DNA of 64,000 bases from Arcuatula senhousia (lineage: Eukaryota; Mollusca; Bivalvia; Mytilida; Mytilidae), in contig CAXARO010001811.1 in assembly GCA_963971305.1 (NCBI GenBank), forward strand, positions 62,001-126,000. The letters are read 5' to 3'. The position numbers and the translations under genes were made by a program. The notes below the pieces were generated by a model, which was not told the origin of the DNA, made no database searches, and saw only the letters and a list, made by a program, of their open reading frames with translations. Shown piece after piece: positions 10,501-22,429 of the stretch; position 1 is the first letter of the stretch; the number at the start of each line of letters is the position of its first letter.

Positions 10501-12435
10501 CAGATACGACCAAAAATAACCTGTATACCAAGTTAACTAGAAAAATAAACTTTTTGACTGCCTAAAGTTAACTGAGGTCTGCTTTTTAGATTACATTACA
10601 CAGACTGTGGACCAGTCTTAAGTTAACTGTAATAGCACACTTGTTCCCTGGTCAGCTCTTCTTGGCAGCTCTGTTAGTTTACTTTAGCCATTTTGATTTA
10701 TATTAAATTATGCATGCATATTTTTTATACTTTTAACCATTATTTATTCATTGATTTTTTAAAGAATGATTTTTAACTCCAATTGTTTATTGCATCATCA
10801 ATTTACTTTAAAAATTCATATGTATTTATCTATTTAGATAAAACATTTATTTATTCGACTTGAGTTCGCGTTGCTGAATGCGGTTTTGTTGTTATGTGTT
10901 TTTGTGTTTTATGTTGTTATGTGGTTTGTTTTGTTGTGATGATTTTTGTCTGCCGGTTTTGTCTTTGTCTTTACGGTTTTATGATACTGACTACCCCTTT
11001 GGTACACCTTTGCTTCTTTTAAAGATATATATATTTTATACGCATATCCTGGCAGGGTGCTTAGCAAACAAAAACATATTATTCAATTCCAATTAATTGT
11101 TTTATTTTTTTAATAACCACAAATACAAAAACATTATTAAAAATATTAAGTTTTCTAAAATAATTATTTATTATAAAATGTTTATTTATTTACATTATTT
11201 ATTTTTGTTTTGAAAGTAGTAATCTATTTTTAAAATAATTTTTTATATTAAAATATTTTTATATTTATACTATTTATTTGCTTTAGAAATATTATTTTAA
11301 TTTTCGTTGGGACTGCTCCGACCTAAAGTGACCTTGAGTTCGCTAGCAACCAACAGTTACCTAAAGTTAACTTTGGACTGCTCTGACCTGAAGATAACTT
11401 TGGACTGCCGGTTCCGGTTCTTGGTCAAGAGCAGTCAAGATCTGTCCGGACCGCGTGCAGGTTGGTTTATGCACTTTTCCGAAAAAATCATCCGTTTCCC
11501 GACCCTTTCAAACATAAAAAATAAAAAATCAATTATAAAGTTATTTTATGTCGAAATGAACAGGAATTTGATACGTATTTAGACAATACGTAAATGCGTT
11601 AAAATACGGTATGATATGGTACCATAAATAAGGATCCATGGCAACAATTTAGTCTGCAACATGGCTTTTCTCGGATTTTTAAATTGAAGTTTAGCACCCC
11701 GAGAAGCACCATCGAATTGATTGAAAAGCATTTATTTGGGTTCGTTTATATCGATTTATTTGGATTAAGATGCTCATTGTTGATAATATGAGAAAATCTT
11801 TTAATTTTTTGACAAAAAGTGTAAATCAGAATGAGAAAAACCTGCGTTTTTCATCTTGATATCAATTTTTTGTTATAATTTTCAAAACTACGAAAAAAAT
11901 AAGCAGCAATTCTCAAATTCCATATGTTATGATCTATTGTGTGGTAAAATTCTAAAACAATCGACGTCGATCTGCGGGGTGCTAAACCGATTTAAGAAAT
12001 GAGGTATCAAATTTCGCCTGATTTGCCAAATAAGGTAAAAGGGGCGGGACTTAATTTTCAATAGAAAATTCTTATATTCTGGTTTTTATAACTATGGAGT
12101 AATATTTATAAAATATAATGGTTCTGATAACTGTAAATAATTATGTCGGACTGAATAAGACATTAAAATTACAAATATTTTATCGAATCTATATGGTACA
12201 GGCATTTTATTTTTAAGAGCATTCGTCGCAATAAGGGAGAAAACTCTTGGAAACTTTTTTTAACTTTTGGTGGGACATAACGTCATTAACATCGCTGCGC
12301 AGACTGCTCTGTCAAGGCTAAAGTTAACTTTTGTTAACTAGTAATTGGAACGTGGTTAACTCAAGTTACCAAGAAAAAACAACTTAATGACTGCCTAAGG
12401 TTAACTTTTATACAGGTTATGTCTGGACCCATCTG
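10501..12435. mobile_element. TA-target inverted-repeat element, copy A (1.9 kb)
   Basis: It begins CAGATACGACCAAAAATAAC and ends in GGACCCATCTG, with TA on both outer sides. The subterminal zones are rich in AAGTTAACTT and in GACTGCT/GACCAGTC words in both orientations. Copies B, C and D (28.7, 36.1 and 41.4 kb) share this design. No transposase is visible, so it is non-autonomous. The middle is very AT-rich and holds a piece of RT-element tail. Confidence 0.75.
10858..11010 (+). repeat. RT-element 3' tail fragment inside copy A
   Basis: GACTTGAGTTCGCGTTGCTGA followed by GGTTTTGT..TTACGG, CTTTGGTACACCTTTGCTTC matches, with decay, the 3' region seen at 15.93-16.09 kb. Confidence 0.55.
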
Positions 12436-12837
12436 TAGTGGCATATTTACCTTTTTTGGTCCCTTAAATCGTAAGCGAAAACAGAGGACCCCAACACTTA
12501 TTATCCTTTCATAGTTGGACATTTCGAAATTACAGTAAAATTTCAAAGCAATGGGATATTTAGAATATTTTGGTAACACTACTGACCCAGCCACACTCCA
12601 TGTTTTTACCACGGACGATTCTTGAAAATCTAGTAACACTAGCCTGAATCGTTTTCCAGTACAGACACAAAACGGAGCAGTTACAATTTTTACGAACAAC
12701 TGTGGATTTATTCATTTTCTTGGTACCAATTTTCGTCGTTTGACAAAACAATATCTGTTCGTGTCCTCTTAAATTCGTGGTTCTAAAGTCCTCTGGATAA
12801 AGATTAATGTTAAATTTTCTTTTCGTCGGGTATTAAT

Positions 12838-13655
12838 TAGGGATGGCAAACTGGTCAATATATACTAACCGGTTAATCGTGAGATCATCCGACCGATTAG
12901 CCGGTTAGCCGGATGATACATGAAGGGATACAAAAGAAGACAAGGTGTCAAATCAAAATGAAAATCTCATGTTAGATTGTGACTTAAGCCTTCCCGTTAA
13001 AAGTTAATGCAAGTCAAAAGATGAATAATTCGCATTATAAGCTTTAAATCGGCGTTTAGTTTGAATAGAGGAAAAACAGAATATGATGAGTATTTTAAAA
13101 ATGTCACTTTCAATACGCAATGAAAAGACGCAAATGAGTATCAATGCCTTATTATAGGACAAATTGAAAACGTACATTTGTTTTAAGGCCAAAAGGCAAT
13201 GACAAATGCAAAAGACACATAGGAACAGGACGACAAGAAAAAAGAAACAAGCAATACAGGTTTAAATTAACTGCAATTAGTTACATGTAGGCTTAAAATC
13301 TTAAATGTTTTTGTTACTAATAATGAACCTTTGAATAAACAATTGCGTCAAAACTTATTCCATGTCTTGGATTATCCATTTCAATCAAATTTCTATGTGT
13401 TTGTATAAACATTTGTGTCCTAACTTACTAGTATTCTATGGCTTGCAGTTATCTTCGCTAATTATCCATTTCAATCATCTGTTTGTGTTACTGATTATTG
13501 ATTAAGTCCTTTTAATTGAAATTTAAATGTAGAATTAAAAAGTAACAAGACAATAGTTCCTTTTTATCTTTTACGATTAATCGATTGCTGAAATTTGTAA
13601 CCGGTTACGGTCTTTCCGACCGAATAACAGGTTAACTGGTTAATTGTTGCCATTT
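12838..13655. mobile_element. hAT-like non-autonomous element
   Basis: The left end reads AGGGATGGCAAACTGGTCAA then AACCGGTTA. The right end, reversed, reads AATGGCAACAATTAACCAG then AACAGGTTA-like blocks. Imperfect inverted termini with GGATGGCAA and internal CCGGTTA repeats resemble some hAT elements. No transposase frame is present and a clear 8-bp target duplication was not found. Confidence 0.5.
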
Positions 13656-13795
13656 TGTGAGTCAAGGCCATCCACAAAAACCACAAAAAAATGATACTCC
13701 ACGAAAACAATTTATCAGGCACCATTCGAATGTAATTTAATTAGTAATCTTACTTTTTTTTTATTTTCAAATTGAAATTTGTTAAAGATATATAC

Positions 13796-14077
13796 CTAGC
13801 TTTATAAGTCTCAAATCTGTATTTGTGACAGTGGTTTTATTAATGGTGTCAGCGATATCAGCGTTATCAGTTCTCAAGGCGTCCAAAAAACCACTGCAAT
13901 CCTTCCGAAGTAGAATTCCGAGCATTCGTCTACAACTTTCATTTCTGGTCAGGCCTTCAGCACAAATCTCTTCCCTTTCCTCGGAGGTTAAAAGATCGTT
14001 GCTTAGTAGAATGTCACATAATGTACCTCTGCAGTCCACCTTCTCAATAATAATTCTGTAGTTCTTCTGTATTTGGA
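13796..14077 (-). CDS. CARD-domain exon (second CARD)
   Basis: The open frame reads as a six-helix death-fold of the CARD type: YRIIIEKVDCRGTLCDILL (helices 1-2), LLTSEEREEICAE (helix 3), RRMLGILLRKDCSGFLDAL (helices 4-5) and NADIADTINK (helix 6). CARDs pair with other CARDs to assemble apoptosis or innate-immune complexes in the cytosol. The exon is 94 codons, phase 1 at both ends, with a CTAG/gtatat donor. The acceptor is taken as ctgaag at 14078; a nearby acceptor (tacag at about 14066) would be phase 0. The partner exon at 28346-27969 encodes another CARD. The rest of the protein is not seen, so no specific family is named. Confidence 0.75.
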
Positions 14078-14444
14078 CTTCAGATAAAATAATAAGCAGA
14101 GGTTAATAAATGGATAAAACATTTTTAAAAAACTTTAAAAAGAGTTACATGACCCTTATATCGCAATGAAAAAAGGGAGTTTGGCACCATAAATTCATAT
14201 GAGATTGATCATTCCAGTTCGGTAGATTTGTTGCTGTCTTTATTTACAGGGTCAAGTGATTCTAATGAAGCCATCTTTTGACAACTTTTGTCAAACACAT
14301 ATATTAAGTCAATCTCATTTTTTTGATTAAAGAACAGAGACAATTTTATGTTTTATATTAAACAAACACATTTTTCTTTATTTATTCTATACAATTTATA
14401 TAGAAAATATAATGTTCTTAATTGTATTCGGGATTTCTGATGTG

Positions 14445-14715
14445 TATTGGTGACCCATTATTGAAAAGGGCGAGGCATCCACATAGTTACATTCTGTATT
14501 ACATTTGACTTAATACGCAATCTGATATTACAAGATAACAGCACCGTGTTAATGCAGCATACAAAGCTTAAACTTAAAAACGAAAGAATATGAAATATAT
14601 GCCAGAAAAACACGATCCACATATTCAAATGATTTTGATAAATGTACAACAGCCAAATCCACCGCGTGTGAAGCACTTTTCTGGATTAACCTTCATCAGA
14701 CAAGCTAGGAGTATA
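14445..14715. repeat. Dispersed repeat, partner at 20.92-21.07 kb
   Basis: Both copies share GTGTRTTGG.RACCCATTA, GGCGAGGCAT, GTTACATTCT and TAATGCAGCAT.CAAAGCTT. On the minus strand this copy ends with CTGATGAAGGTTAATCCAGA. The family is not identified; a Penelope-like terminal region is possible. Confidence 0.5.
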
Positions 14716-14974
14716 AAACTTGGAAAACCGGTTGAATATTAGATTTGAAAAAAAAAAACAAAAAAACAGAAGCCAAAAATATAACAACAATGACCAAACA
14801 GAATTTTTTCACATTTTCAAGAAATAGCCAAACGTTGTCAATTTTTGGAAATATGTTAACTGTTTCTTTCCAACACATATTCCAGTGCTCAAAAATATAT
14901 AAGAGCATACAAACGAAACACGGGGAAGCTTTCTATGTAGCCTTAAAAACTAGTTACAATAAAAGTGGAACGAT

Positions 14975-15295
14975 TTCCAATTCAGTGTGTCAAATTCGGT
15001 AAAGGAAGACACAACATTCTCTATGAAAAACCAACATCTGCACTCTTCTGGGGGATATATATCCCATACTTATCTATGTGTACATGGTGTCTACCATAAA
15101 ATTTCTTGAGTGAAGACAGCTACCGAGGAGCAACCTAACTCTGTGTAAGCAATTTATGTGTCAAACGTGACCGTCTACCAAGGTTTTTTTTGTAATTTCC
15201 ACAAGCTCTAGGGTAACAACTTCACTATAATCTTGAGCGAATGATATGTTGCTACACAAGACGGGAATATTGAAAATAGGCAAGTTGAAGTCAAT
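14975..15295 (-). pseudogene. YIDD-type RT element, 3' part, minus-strand copy
   Basis: On the minus strand this matches the end of the RT frame seen at 51.2 kb (CTCGGTAGCTGTCTTCACTC, ATTTTATGGTAGACACCATG, GCAGATGTTGGTT) and then the start of its 3' UTR (TTTGACACACTGAATTGG). It is frame-broken. It lies head-to-head with the copy starting at 15.70 kb, forming an inverted repeat. Confidence 0.75.
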
Positions 15296-15699
15296 TGTGG
15301 ACCATTGTCACTTAAAATAGAGACGGTAGTTCAATATGAATGAAAATGGTTCGACTAACTTCAAAAGTTTTCTCCGTGGTGGTTTTTTCCATTTGGATAA
15401 CTTCCGGCTATTTAGATTGTGCATAAACCTTAAACAAGAACAAAAATTCTAAAAATGGGCCGACAAAGTCCACATTGACGCATTGCCATGCCTAATCTTG
15501 AAACTCTAAAGCGTCCAGTGTTGCTTGTTTTAGTCTTTTGATTTTGTTGAAATCCTGGGCATTTCATTGATAATCATTTGACGTCTTTGTCTGTACATAT
15601 ATGCCGGCACTAGTAAAGTATGTCCGAGCTTGTTTGGCCATTTTGGAATAGCTCGTTTTGAAATAGATTTATATTCAGCTGTTTTGTGTTTTGTGTTTC

Positions 15700-16200
15700 A
15701 ATGATTTGCTCCTCGGTTGCTGTCTTCACTCAAGAAATTTTACGGTAGACACCATGTACTCATAGATAAATATGGGATTTCTATCTCTCAGATGAGTGCA
15801 GATGTTGGTTTGTCATAGGGTTTTGTTTTGTCTTCCTTTACCGGATTTGACACACTGAATTGGAAATTGGCAACGCGGCGGGTGTGCTATAGCAGGCAGG
15901 AACCGCTTACTCTTCCAGAGCACCCGAGTTCACTCTTGTTACGACTTGAGTTCGCGTTGTTGATTTCTGTTCGGTCGTTTTTATGTTTTGTGTTTCCTTG
16001 TGCTGTCCTTGTTCATGTTTACCGGTTTTGTCGTTGCCTTTTCGGACTTTTGACACTCGAATGCCCCTTTGGTGCCTCTGCTTATTACATGTTGTCTGTT
16101 TTTGTTCCGTTCTTGTCGCTGGTTTTGTCTCTGCCCTTTCGGACTTTTGACATTTGGATACCCCATTGGTTCCTCTGCTTCTTTCGTGCCTTTTAGTGTA
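15700..16200 (+). pseudogene. YIDD-type RT element, 3' end with doubled tail
   Basis: The last RT codons (SSLKKFYGRHHVLIDKYG-like reading, with breaks) are followed by about 350 bp of 3' UTR: GATTTGACACACTGAATTGG, CGAGTTCACTCTTGTTACGA, then two tandem tail units. Each tail unit reads TTTTGTC..TGCC.TTTCGGACTTTTGACA and ends CCTCTGCTT. The tail unit recurs at every copy of this family in the window. Confidence 0.75.
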
Positions 16201-17246
16201 AAAGTGTACAAAACGACCTTTGTCATTCGTCCATCCGTTTTGTACCATTGTTAAAAAACGATGCCTAGTGTTGCATAATTTATAGTATCACGCTGCACTT
16301 GCTTGGAAGATTTCGGCAAAGCATCAATCTGTGCCACGTGAAACATTCATATTGCTTAACAATATAAATTATTCTTCTCCATTGTTTGTTTCCATAGGTA
16401 AACAGTACAGTGAGTCTGCAATGCCGTGTTTTACGGTTCCTCTGAACTTAATGTGATAATTACCATAACATTTATAATATTTTTTTTGTCTTTGATCACT
16501 GTTTAATTCTTTTTTTTAACACCAGGTTTCTTTCCTTGTAATGCACTTGGTTGATATATTTGGTCTTGGGTACTTTTCGTTCAATACTTTTTGCTTTTGA
16601 TTTTCCAATGTTTTGATTGTTGAAGGGAAATATCGATAAACATGTACAGCATAATCAAATTAACCGTCTTGTACCCCCTGTCTGTTATGTGTATTTTGTA
16701 AGCTGATAAGAACAAAGAATATCTTTGTAGTCTTGTTGGTGCTGCCAGGGACACCACTTTCTGTGAATTGAAGATAAGATGAGTGGTCAGTGGTCCGTTA
16801 TCAGCACAAATTTTCTCCTGTACAGGGACGAATGGAATTTCTTGATTCTCAATATGATTCCTAAGGCTTCTTTGTCTATATGAGAATAGTGTTTCTCTGA
16901 GGTTAATGTATTCGGGACCCCAACGCTATCGGTTTCGAACTTCCATCGGGCAGCCGACCGGAATTCACGATTCCAAGGCCCTACGGACTGGCATCGCAAG
17001 CTAACGTTATCAACTGATCCGTATTAAAGTGAGTCAGTATCATATCAGAAGTAATCAAATCATTCGATCTGTCGAATGCCTCTTGACACTCTTTATTCAA
17101 ATTCCAACGACTGTCCCTACTGAGAAACTGAAGCATGGGAGTCAACGTTATAGCGAGGTTCGGAAATAACTTATTGTAATAGCATAAGAATGATTTCAGC
17201 TGAGAGACTTCTCTCTGCGGGGATGTCGAAACTATTGCGTCAGTTT

Positions 17247-17790
17247 AAACATATTTTATTGTCAAACATATACAAAAGGATTGGGCACAAGTTATTTCAA
17301 CTTACAAGGCCTTTTCCAAACAATACTAATATACACAATGATAATCAAGATGACAGCAATTACTTTTAAGTGCACCCATAACTAAGTTTAAACAAATACT
17401 ACAAAACGAAAAATACAAGAGAAAAGAAGAAATAAAAGTAAGATATATAAGTAAGTGAGCGGGTACATTTTCTGAAAAAAAAATAGGGGGAGTCTGCTAA
17501 TCTATAATTATTGCTGAAACGCTTTGTCTTTTTGATGTAGCTATGAACGTTTCGAAAAAGAACTTTATTCTGTTCATCGCTTAGCGTTTCATTGCCAAAG
17601 AGAATGTTTTCAATCGACAAAGTTACAAATTGAGTATTTCTCATAAGTTCCACACGAAAGTTAAGATATAACGGACATTCCAAAAAGTAATGAATTGCAT
17701 CTTCCAAAGGCCATCCACACAGACAACTTGAGTCATTGACTAAATTTACTCTGTATAGATCAGCCGTCCTTATCTATGATATGACAACAA
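17247..17790 (-). mobile_element. 5'-truncated LINE inserted in the gypsy relic
   Basis: The frame encodes a LINE-type C-terminal zinc-finger region, CLCGWPLEDAIHYFLECPLY, then LSIENILFGNETLSDEQNKV and a basic segment, stop, and a short 3' UTR ending ACAATAAAATATGTTTA. Gypsy coding resumes on both sides. A CR1/L2-like group is likely but unproven. The frame is intact over about 100 codons, so it is younger than its host. Confidence 0.65.
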
Positions 17791-18089
17791 AAGTTAATAC
17801 TATCAATTCACAAAATTCGCTCACAATCCATACTGATCGAGTCGGTGTAACACAGCTTCGGTATTTTTAATGTTTCCTTATAGGACGCGCCAGTGATTAT
17901 CATGTCGTGTAGAATTCCTGGAATTCCTTAAAGAATTCGATCGATCGTTTTCTCCCAGATAGCCAAAGCACATGCGATTCTGAAGGCTTAACGATTGAAA
18001 TGGTACAGTCCACGGTGCGTTCTAATCGTAAGCAACTCACAGGATAGTTCATCTACCGGAAGTTAAAGATAAGTTTCTGTAAAGTCTAT

Positions 18090-19270
18090 TTCCCTCTCTC
18101 CCCATTTACCATTGTACCATATACCATCCCCATACACTATATAATATCCCATTCCCATACACTATATAATATCCCCATCCCCATACACCATTTACCATCC
18201 CCATCCCCATCCCCATATACTATTTACCATCCCTATCCCTATTTACCCTTCCATTCCCCATGCATCATATATTATTCCCATACCCACAATGCAATGGTTT
18301 ATTATCGACATACATATCTATTTTACTTATTCACCTAATTATATATCTATTTATAAAACAATATTCAAATATAAATGTTTATTTTCATTTATTTATTTAA
18401 AATTTTAATTACAGAGTTGTATTTTATTTATTCTAGAATGATTAAAAATACATAAAAAATAATATAAGCAATTTTCATAGAGATCTTGAGCGGTACGTCA
18501 TTTAATTTGAACCTGAACTTTCTGGTAACTTTTACTTATTAACTTAATCATATATTTATTTATAAAACAATTAAAGAAATATTCAAATATAAATGTAATT
18601 TTTTATATACTTAATAATTTATTTAGATTATCATATTTCATGTATTATAGAATAATTAATAATACATAAGCATAATGTAGTCAATGTAAGCAATTTTCAT
18701 TGAGATCTTACGTCATTTCATTTGATTCTAAACTTTCGGTAACTTATGCACATTCTATTTTTTTATATATCCGCCAATGTCTACTTATGAATTCCTTCAA
18801 TGAATAACGAAAATCAAATAAAAATGTTTAAATGGCATTTAAATGAACATATTTTTCTATCAGATAAAAAGCTGTGCTTAAAAAGTATGTTTAACAATTT
18901 TATCAATTATTTCGAAAATAATATTGTTTAAAATTTACATTATTTATATTTTTCTATAAATACACAAGGCTATCGTCTTATTTGCTGAATCAGAAGATAA
19001 AATAAAATAATGTTTTATTTAAAATATTGATAACAATCTAAATTTACTATTCAATAATATGGACTGATCAAATTCGAAATTCTATTTACCATCCCCATTC
19101 CCCATTTAACATTCAATGAACGATTCAAATGCAAGATACCATTAACCATCCCCATTCCCCATTTAGCGTTCATGTTTTATTATTCCCGTCCCCATACACG
19201 ATACCATTTTCCGTTTACCATATACTTCTTACCGTCCCCATCCCCATCCCCATTTCCCACCCCCAATATA
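18090..19270. repeat. AT-rich insertion bordered by CCCCAT microsatellites
   Basis: Tracts of CCCCAT, with CCATTTACCATC variants, lie at about 18.10-18.29 kb and 19.08-19.26 kb. They flank 0.8 kb of AT-rich sequence holding two related blocks (near 18.30-18.53 and 18.53-18.75 kb, sharing CATTGAGATCTTACGTCATT-like words). The stretch splits the gypsy RT between SDYATPIVPV and THRGLY. Confidence 0.6.
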
Positions 19271-20914
19271 CCATAGAATGGGAAGCTTTTGCTATACAGG
19301 GACTATCGGTGTCGCATAATCACTGTGTTGAAGGAAACAGTGGTTCAAATGGGGCATCCAAATATTATAGCTTTTACATATTTCGGACGACTGTTTTCTT
19401 TCAAGGCTAATTTTGCCGTTATTCCTTGGACTTGACCCAATCCTTTCTTACGTTTTCTCTCGGATTTCTGTCAATACCATATCACTCCTAAGAACATGCA
19501 AATCGATCCAAGTAATTTTTACTAAACTCCGCAAAAGATTTATCTTCTAATCAACTGGATTAACTTTATACTTATCAAAGCAAATCAAATGAAATATTTT
19601 TTTCTTTAAAATCATGAAGACAGCGCTTTTTCGAAATATAAATTGTACGTTCGTAAAATTATTGAATTGTCGAACTCATGGAACTTTTCCCTATTGACAC
19701 CAATTGTAAATAAATTCTTAATTCGGAGATCCACAACGGCTTTCCTTACGACATTAAATTAGGGTAATGAAAAATCCTTAACATGTTAGTAAAAATCTTT
19801 AGACTCTATTCGCGGATATAAAGTGTTAGTAAAAATTACCTGCCTCGACACGCGTGTTCCTTGGAGTGCATATATCGATTAAATATTTCGCGGTAAGACC
19901 TTTTCTTCTCAACCACTGTCTTTCGAATAACGGCAATCCTTCTTTTGGCTCAACATATATAACTGCAGAGTCTGTTTTTTTTTTCTCTCGCATATTCTAG
20001 TGACTGTATGCCTTTGCCAGATGACGTATTACGTACCTGTCAGTTCCTTTATATGCTTTTTCGGAAAGTATCTTTTAAATCTGATTTCGAAATTATGAAA
20101 AATCCTAAGCCAGTGTCTTACTCCATTTTCATTTGTACTCCTTCGACCTTTAGATTTTGCCACGTTACATCAAAGTCATTGTCAATATTGTGCCAATATT
20201 GTGAACTTCAAAACTAGCAACGTGATTATCGTCCTGTTAATCATGTATGAACAAAAAAGCATTTTTTTCCTCAAATACGTTCCAAGCCCCAGTTTACGAT
20301 ACGACCTTTGTATGAGTAATACTTTCTTGTAGTGATGGTATGAGGCGTCCTTGAATCGACAGTTGGACGGTGAATGACATGTTTTATTGCTACGGTAGCA
20401 TCGGTCTTTAACGATGGTCTGGCAGAGTTTGCAGGTTTAAACTTTACTCTTTGAGTCAATGTTTGGCTTGCAGTTCGGTTGCATCATGACTTGTAGATTC
20501 CATAGCTATACTAATTTCAAGCGCCTTATCAAATGGCAGGTCTTTTTCAGACAAAAGTTTCCTTTGGATAGTATATAGGATGCCATATACCAATCAATCA
20601 AGGAGTTTTTCTTTTAGTTATGATTTAAATTCACAATGAAAAGATTATTTACACAATTGAGCAACGCAATGATTATTAATCTCGGCTTATTTTTTATTTA
20701 TTTTATCGAAAGAGAATCATGTTTTCAAGGGTTTCAGGGCTTAATGATTGCTTTATTTTTTTTAAATAGTCAACTATTGAATCAAAACCTCCTGGCAAAT
20801 ACTAGAGATCGGGCAATGGTTAATAAACATTAATTGGGCTTTATGCAAAATTGGATACTACCACCATCAATCGAAATGTATAATTCATAATCTAATATGA
20901 CCATCATCGCAAGT

Positions 20915-21070
20915 TGGTGTGTGTTGGGAACCCATTACTAAAATTGGCGAGGCATTCAAACTGTTACATTCTAAACTATATTTCATTCAATACACAATAT
21001 GATAATACAGGCTAACAGGCAAGTGATAATGCAGCATGCAAAGCTTGAACGATATACTGTAGAACTAGCT
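20915..21070. repeat. Dispersed repeat, partner at 14.45-14.58 kb
   Basis: Shares ACCCATTA, GGCGAGGCATTC, GTTACATTCT, AATACACAATATGATA and AATGCAGCATGCAAAGCTTG with the other copy, in the same orientation. Confidence 0.5.
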
Positions 21071-21247
21071 GTTACTTTAAAAGTTGAACGGAAGCAAACA
21101 TGACAGTTTCCTCTCGCATGAATCAGGTGAGCTTAAGATGGAAAAGACCCGGGCAGGAATGTAGAGTCTGACAGGTTTAAATATCACTAAGAGCTGACAG
21201 ATTTCCTCACTTTATTAACCATTTGTAATTTTTTAACCCATAATTAA

Positions 21248-22041
21248 GGGGGTATTCTTCTGAGGTTTCAGTCTCGTTGAAATCTCGTTTGTGAATAATT
21301 TTTAAACATTGCCTTATATAATTGAAACTTTTTGTGGATATATATCAAATGATGATCCATCTAAATTTTGTCAAAAAATTATGCAGATATGATTAGTAGT
21401 TTTTGAGATATGCAACATTTTAATTTTTGACCAAATTTGACCATTGATCTCAATCTGACAATTGCCAATTTCAGGGTAGGGGTAGTAAAATTCATGTTCC
21501 AACAAAATATTCATGCTATTCATATAATTTCTTTTCTAAATTCAAAAAGGTATATTTTTCCAATTATTTCAAACGAATATGGAGAGTTTTGAGGTTTTGG
21601 TATGATAGAAAATTTTAAAAATCTTGATTTTTACCGGTTTTATGGTGTCTTGAAAATGACCTAAAAACGCACATTTTTGGGACTAAACTTTCTTATATCA
21701 TCACGGACATATACTTTTTTGAGTTAAATTTATTCAGAATCATAGCATTTATCAATATGGAAACTTTGAGAGATAACTTGATTTTGAAACTTGATATTTT
21801 AAAGAATTAATTTATAATTTATAATTAAATCAAATTACCTCAAAATAGGCCAAAAATGATGAAATTTGGGGAAAATTGTCAAAATAGGCCCTTTTTTAAT
21901 GGCTGTAGCGAACTAAAATTCACACGGATATATTGTTTTCTGAGTAAATTTGATTTTCTCAGGGTCTAAGCATTTCAAAAATGTAGGTTTGGGAAAAAAA
22001 CTTGGTTAAGAAAAAAATTGACCCCTCAGAAGAATACATCC
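21248..22041. mobile_element. TTAA-flanked inverted-repeat element
   Basis: TTAA at 21244-21247 is followed by GGGGGTATTCTTCTGAGG. The right end reads CCTCAGAAGAATACATCC followed by TTAA at 22042-22045. A TTAA duplication is a hallmark of piggyBac-type insertion, but the interior (about 790 bp, AT-rich) has no transposase frame, so the superfamily is inferred from the target only. Confidence 0.65.
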
Positions 22042-22109
22042 TTAAACCTGTACTGTCATATTGTAACAAAAAAACTCAAACCAAACCACATTGATAAATT
22101 CCAAATATT

Positions 22110-22425
22110 TTCAGCGCCTAGAAGCAGAGGTACCAACGGGGTATCCGAATGTCAAAAGTCCGAAAGGGCAGAGAAAAAACCAGTAAACACCAACAAGAAC
22201 GGGACAAAAGTAGACAACATGTAAAACATGGAATCACAAAATACTGAAAATCACTCAACAACGCGAACTCCATTCGAAAAAGAGTGAACTCAGGTGATCC
22301 GATAGAATAAGCAATTCCTGTCTCCTATAGCACATCTGTCGTGTTGCCAATAGTCCATTCAGCGTGTCAAATCAGGCAAAGGTAGAAAAAACAAAACCCT
22401 TTGACAAACCAACATCTGCCTAGAT
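22110..22425 (-). pseudogene. YIDD-type RT element, 3' UTR copy
   Basis: Minus-strand copy of the tail: AGAAGCAGAGGTACCAACGG, AAAGTCCGAAAGGGCAGAG, AACGCGAACTCCA, GTGTCAAATCAGGCAAAGG, then AACCAACATCTGCC where the copy stops. It holds almost no coding sequence. Confidence 0.7.
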
Positions 22426-22429
22426 AATG

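Larger units (their letters stand above)
16650..20580 (-). mobile_element. Ty3/gypsy-type retrotransposon relic
   Basis: Going down the minus strand, gag, protease and pol remnants appear in normal order. Gag: LLSEKDLPFDKALEISIAME near 20.5 kb, then a decayed zinc knuckle (NKTCHSPSNCRFKDAS) at 20.4-20.3 kb. Protease: DTGLGFFIISKSDL near 20.1 kb and LPLFERQWL near 19.9 kb. RT: SDYATPIVPV near 19.3 kb, then THRGLYHFNR and IPGILHDMIITG at 18.05-17.87 kb. RT connection and RNase H: SQLKSFLCYYNKLFPNLA at 17.2 kb, KHYSHIDKEALGIILRIKKF and FVLITDH at 16.9-16.8 kb. Stops and frameshifts are many and no LTRs were found. Two insertions break it. It is dead. Confidence 0.85.

Noticed and set aside
12361..12699. 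112-codon minus-strand frame at the edge of copy A
   Set aside because: It begins in unique sequence and ends inside the transposon end; a possible gtaaat donor at about 12.45 kb is phase 0 and has no convincing acceptor.
14650..14705. Minus-strand CTGATGAAGGTTAATCCAGAAA, hammerhead-like
   Set aside because: CTGATGA and GAAA are there, but the base pair next to the core would be A-A and stem II only two pairs, so it does not fit the fold.
15907..16248. 113-codon minus-strand frame over the RT-element tail
   Set aside because: It is the antisense of a 3' UTR with tandem units; the same frame appears in other copies only because the tail is conserved as DNA.
18110..19260. CRISPR-like array from regular CCCCAT repeats
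   Set aside because: Simple microsatellite without unique spacers in a eukaryotic context.
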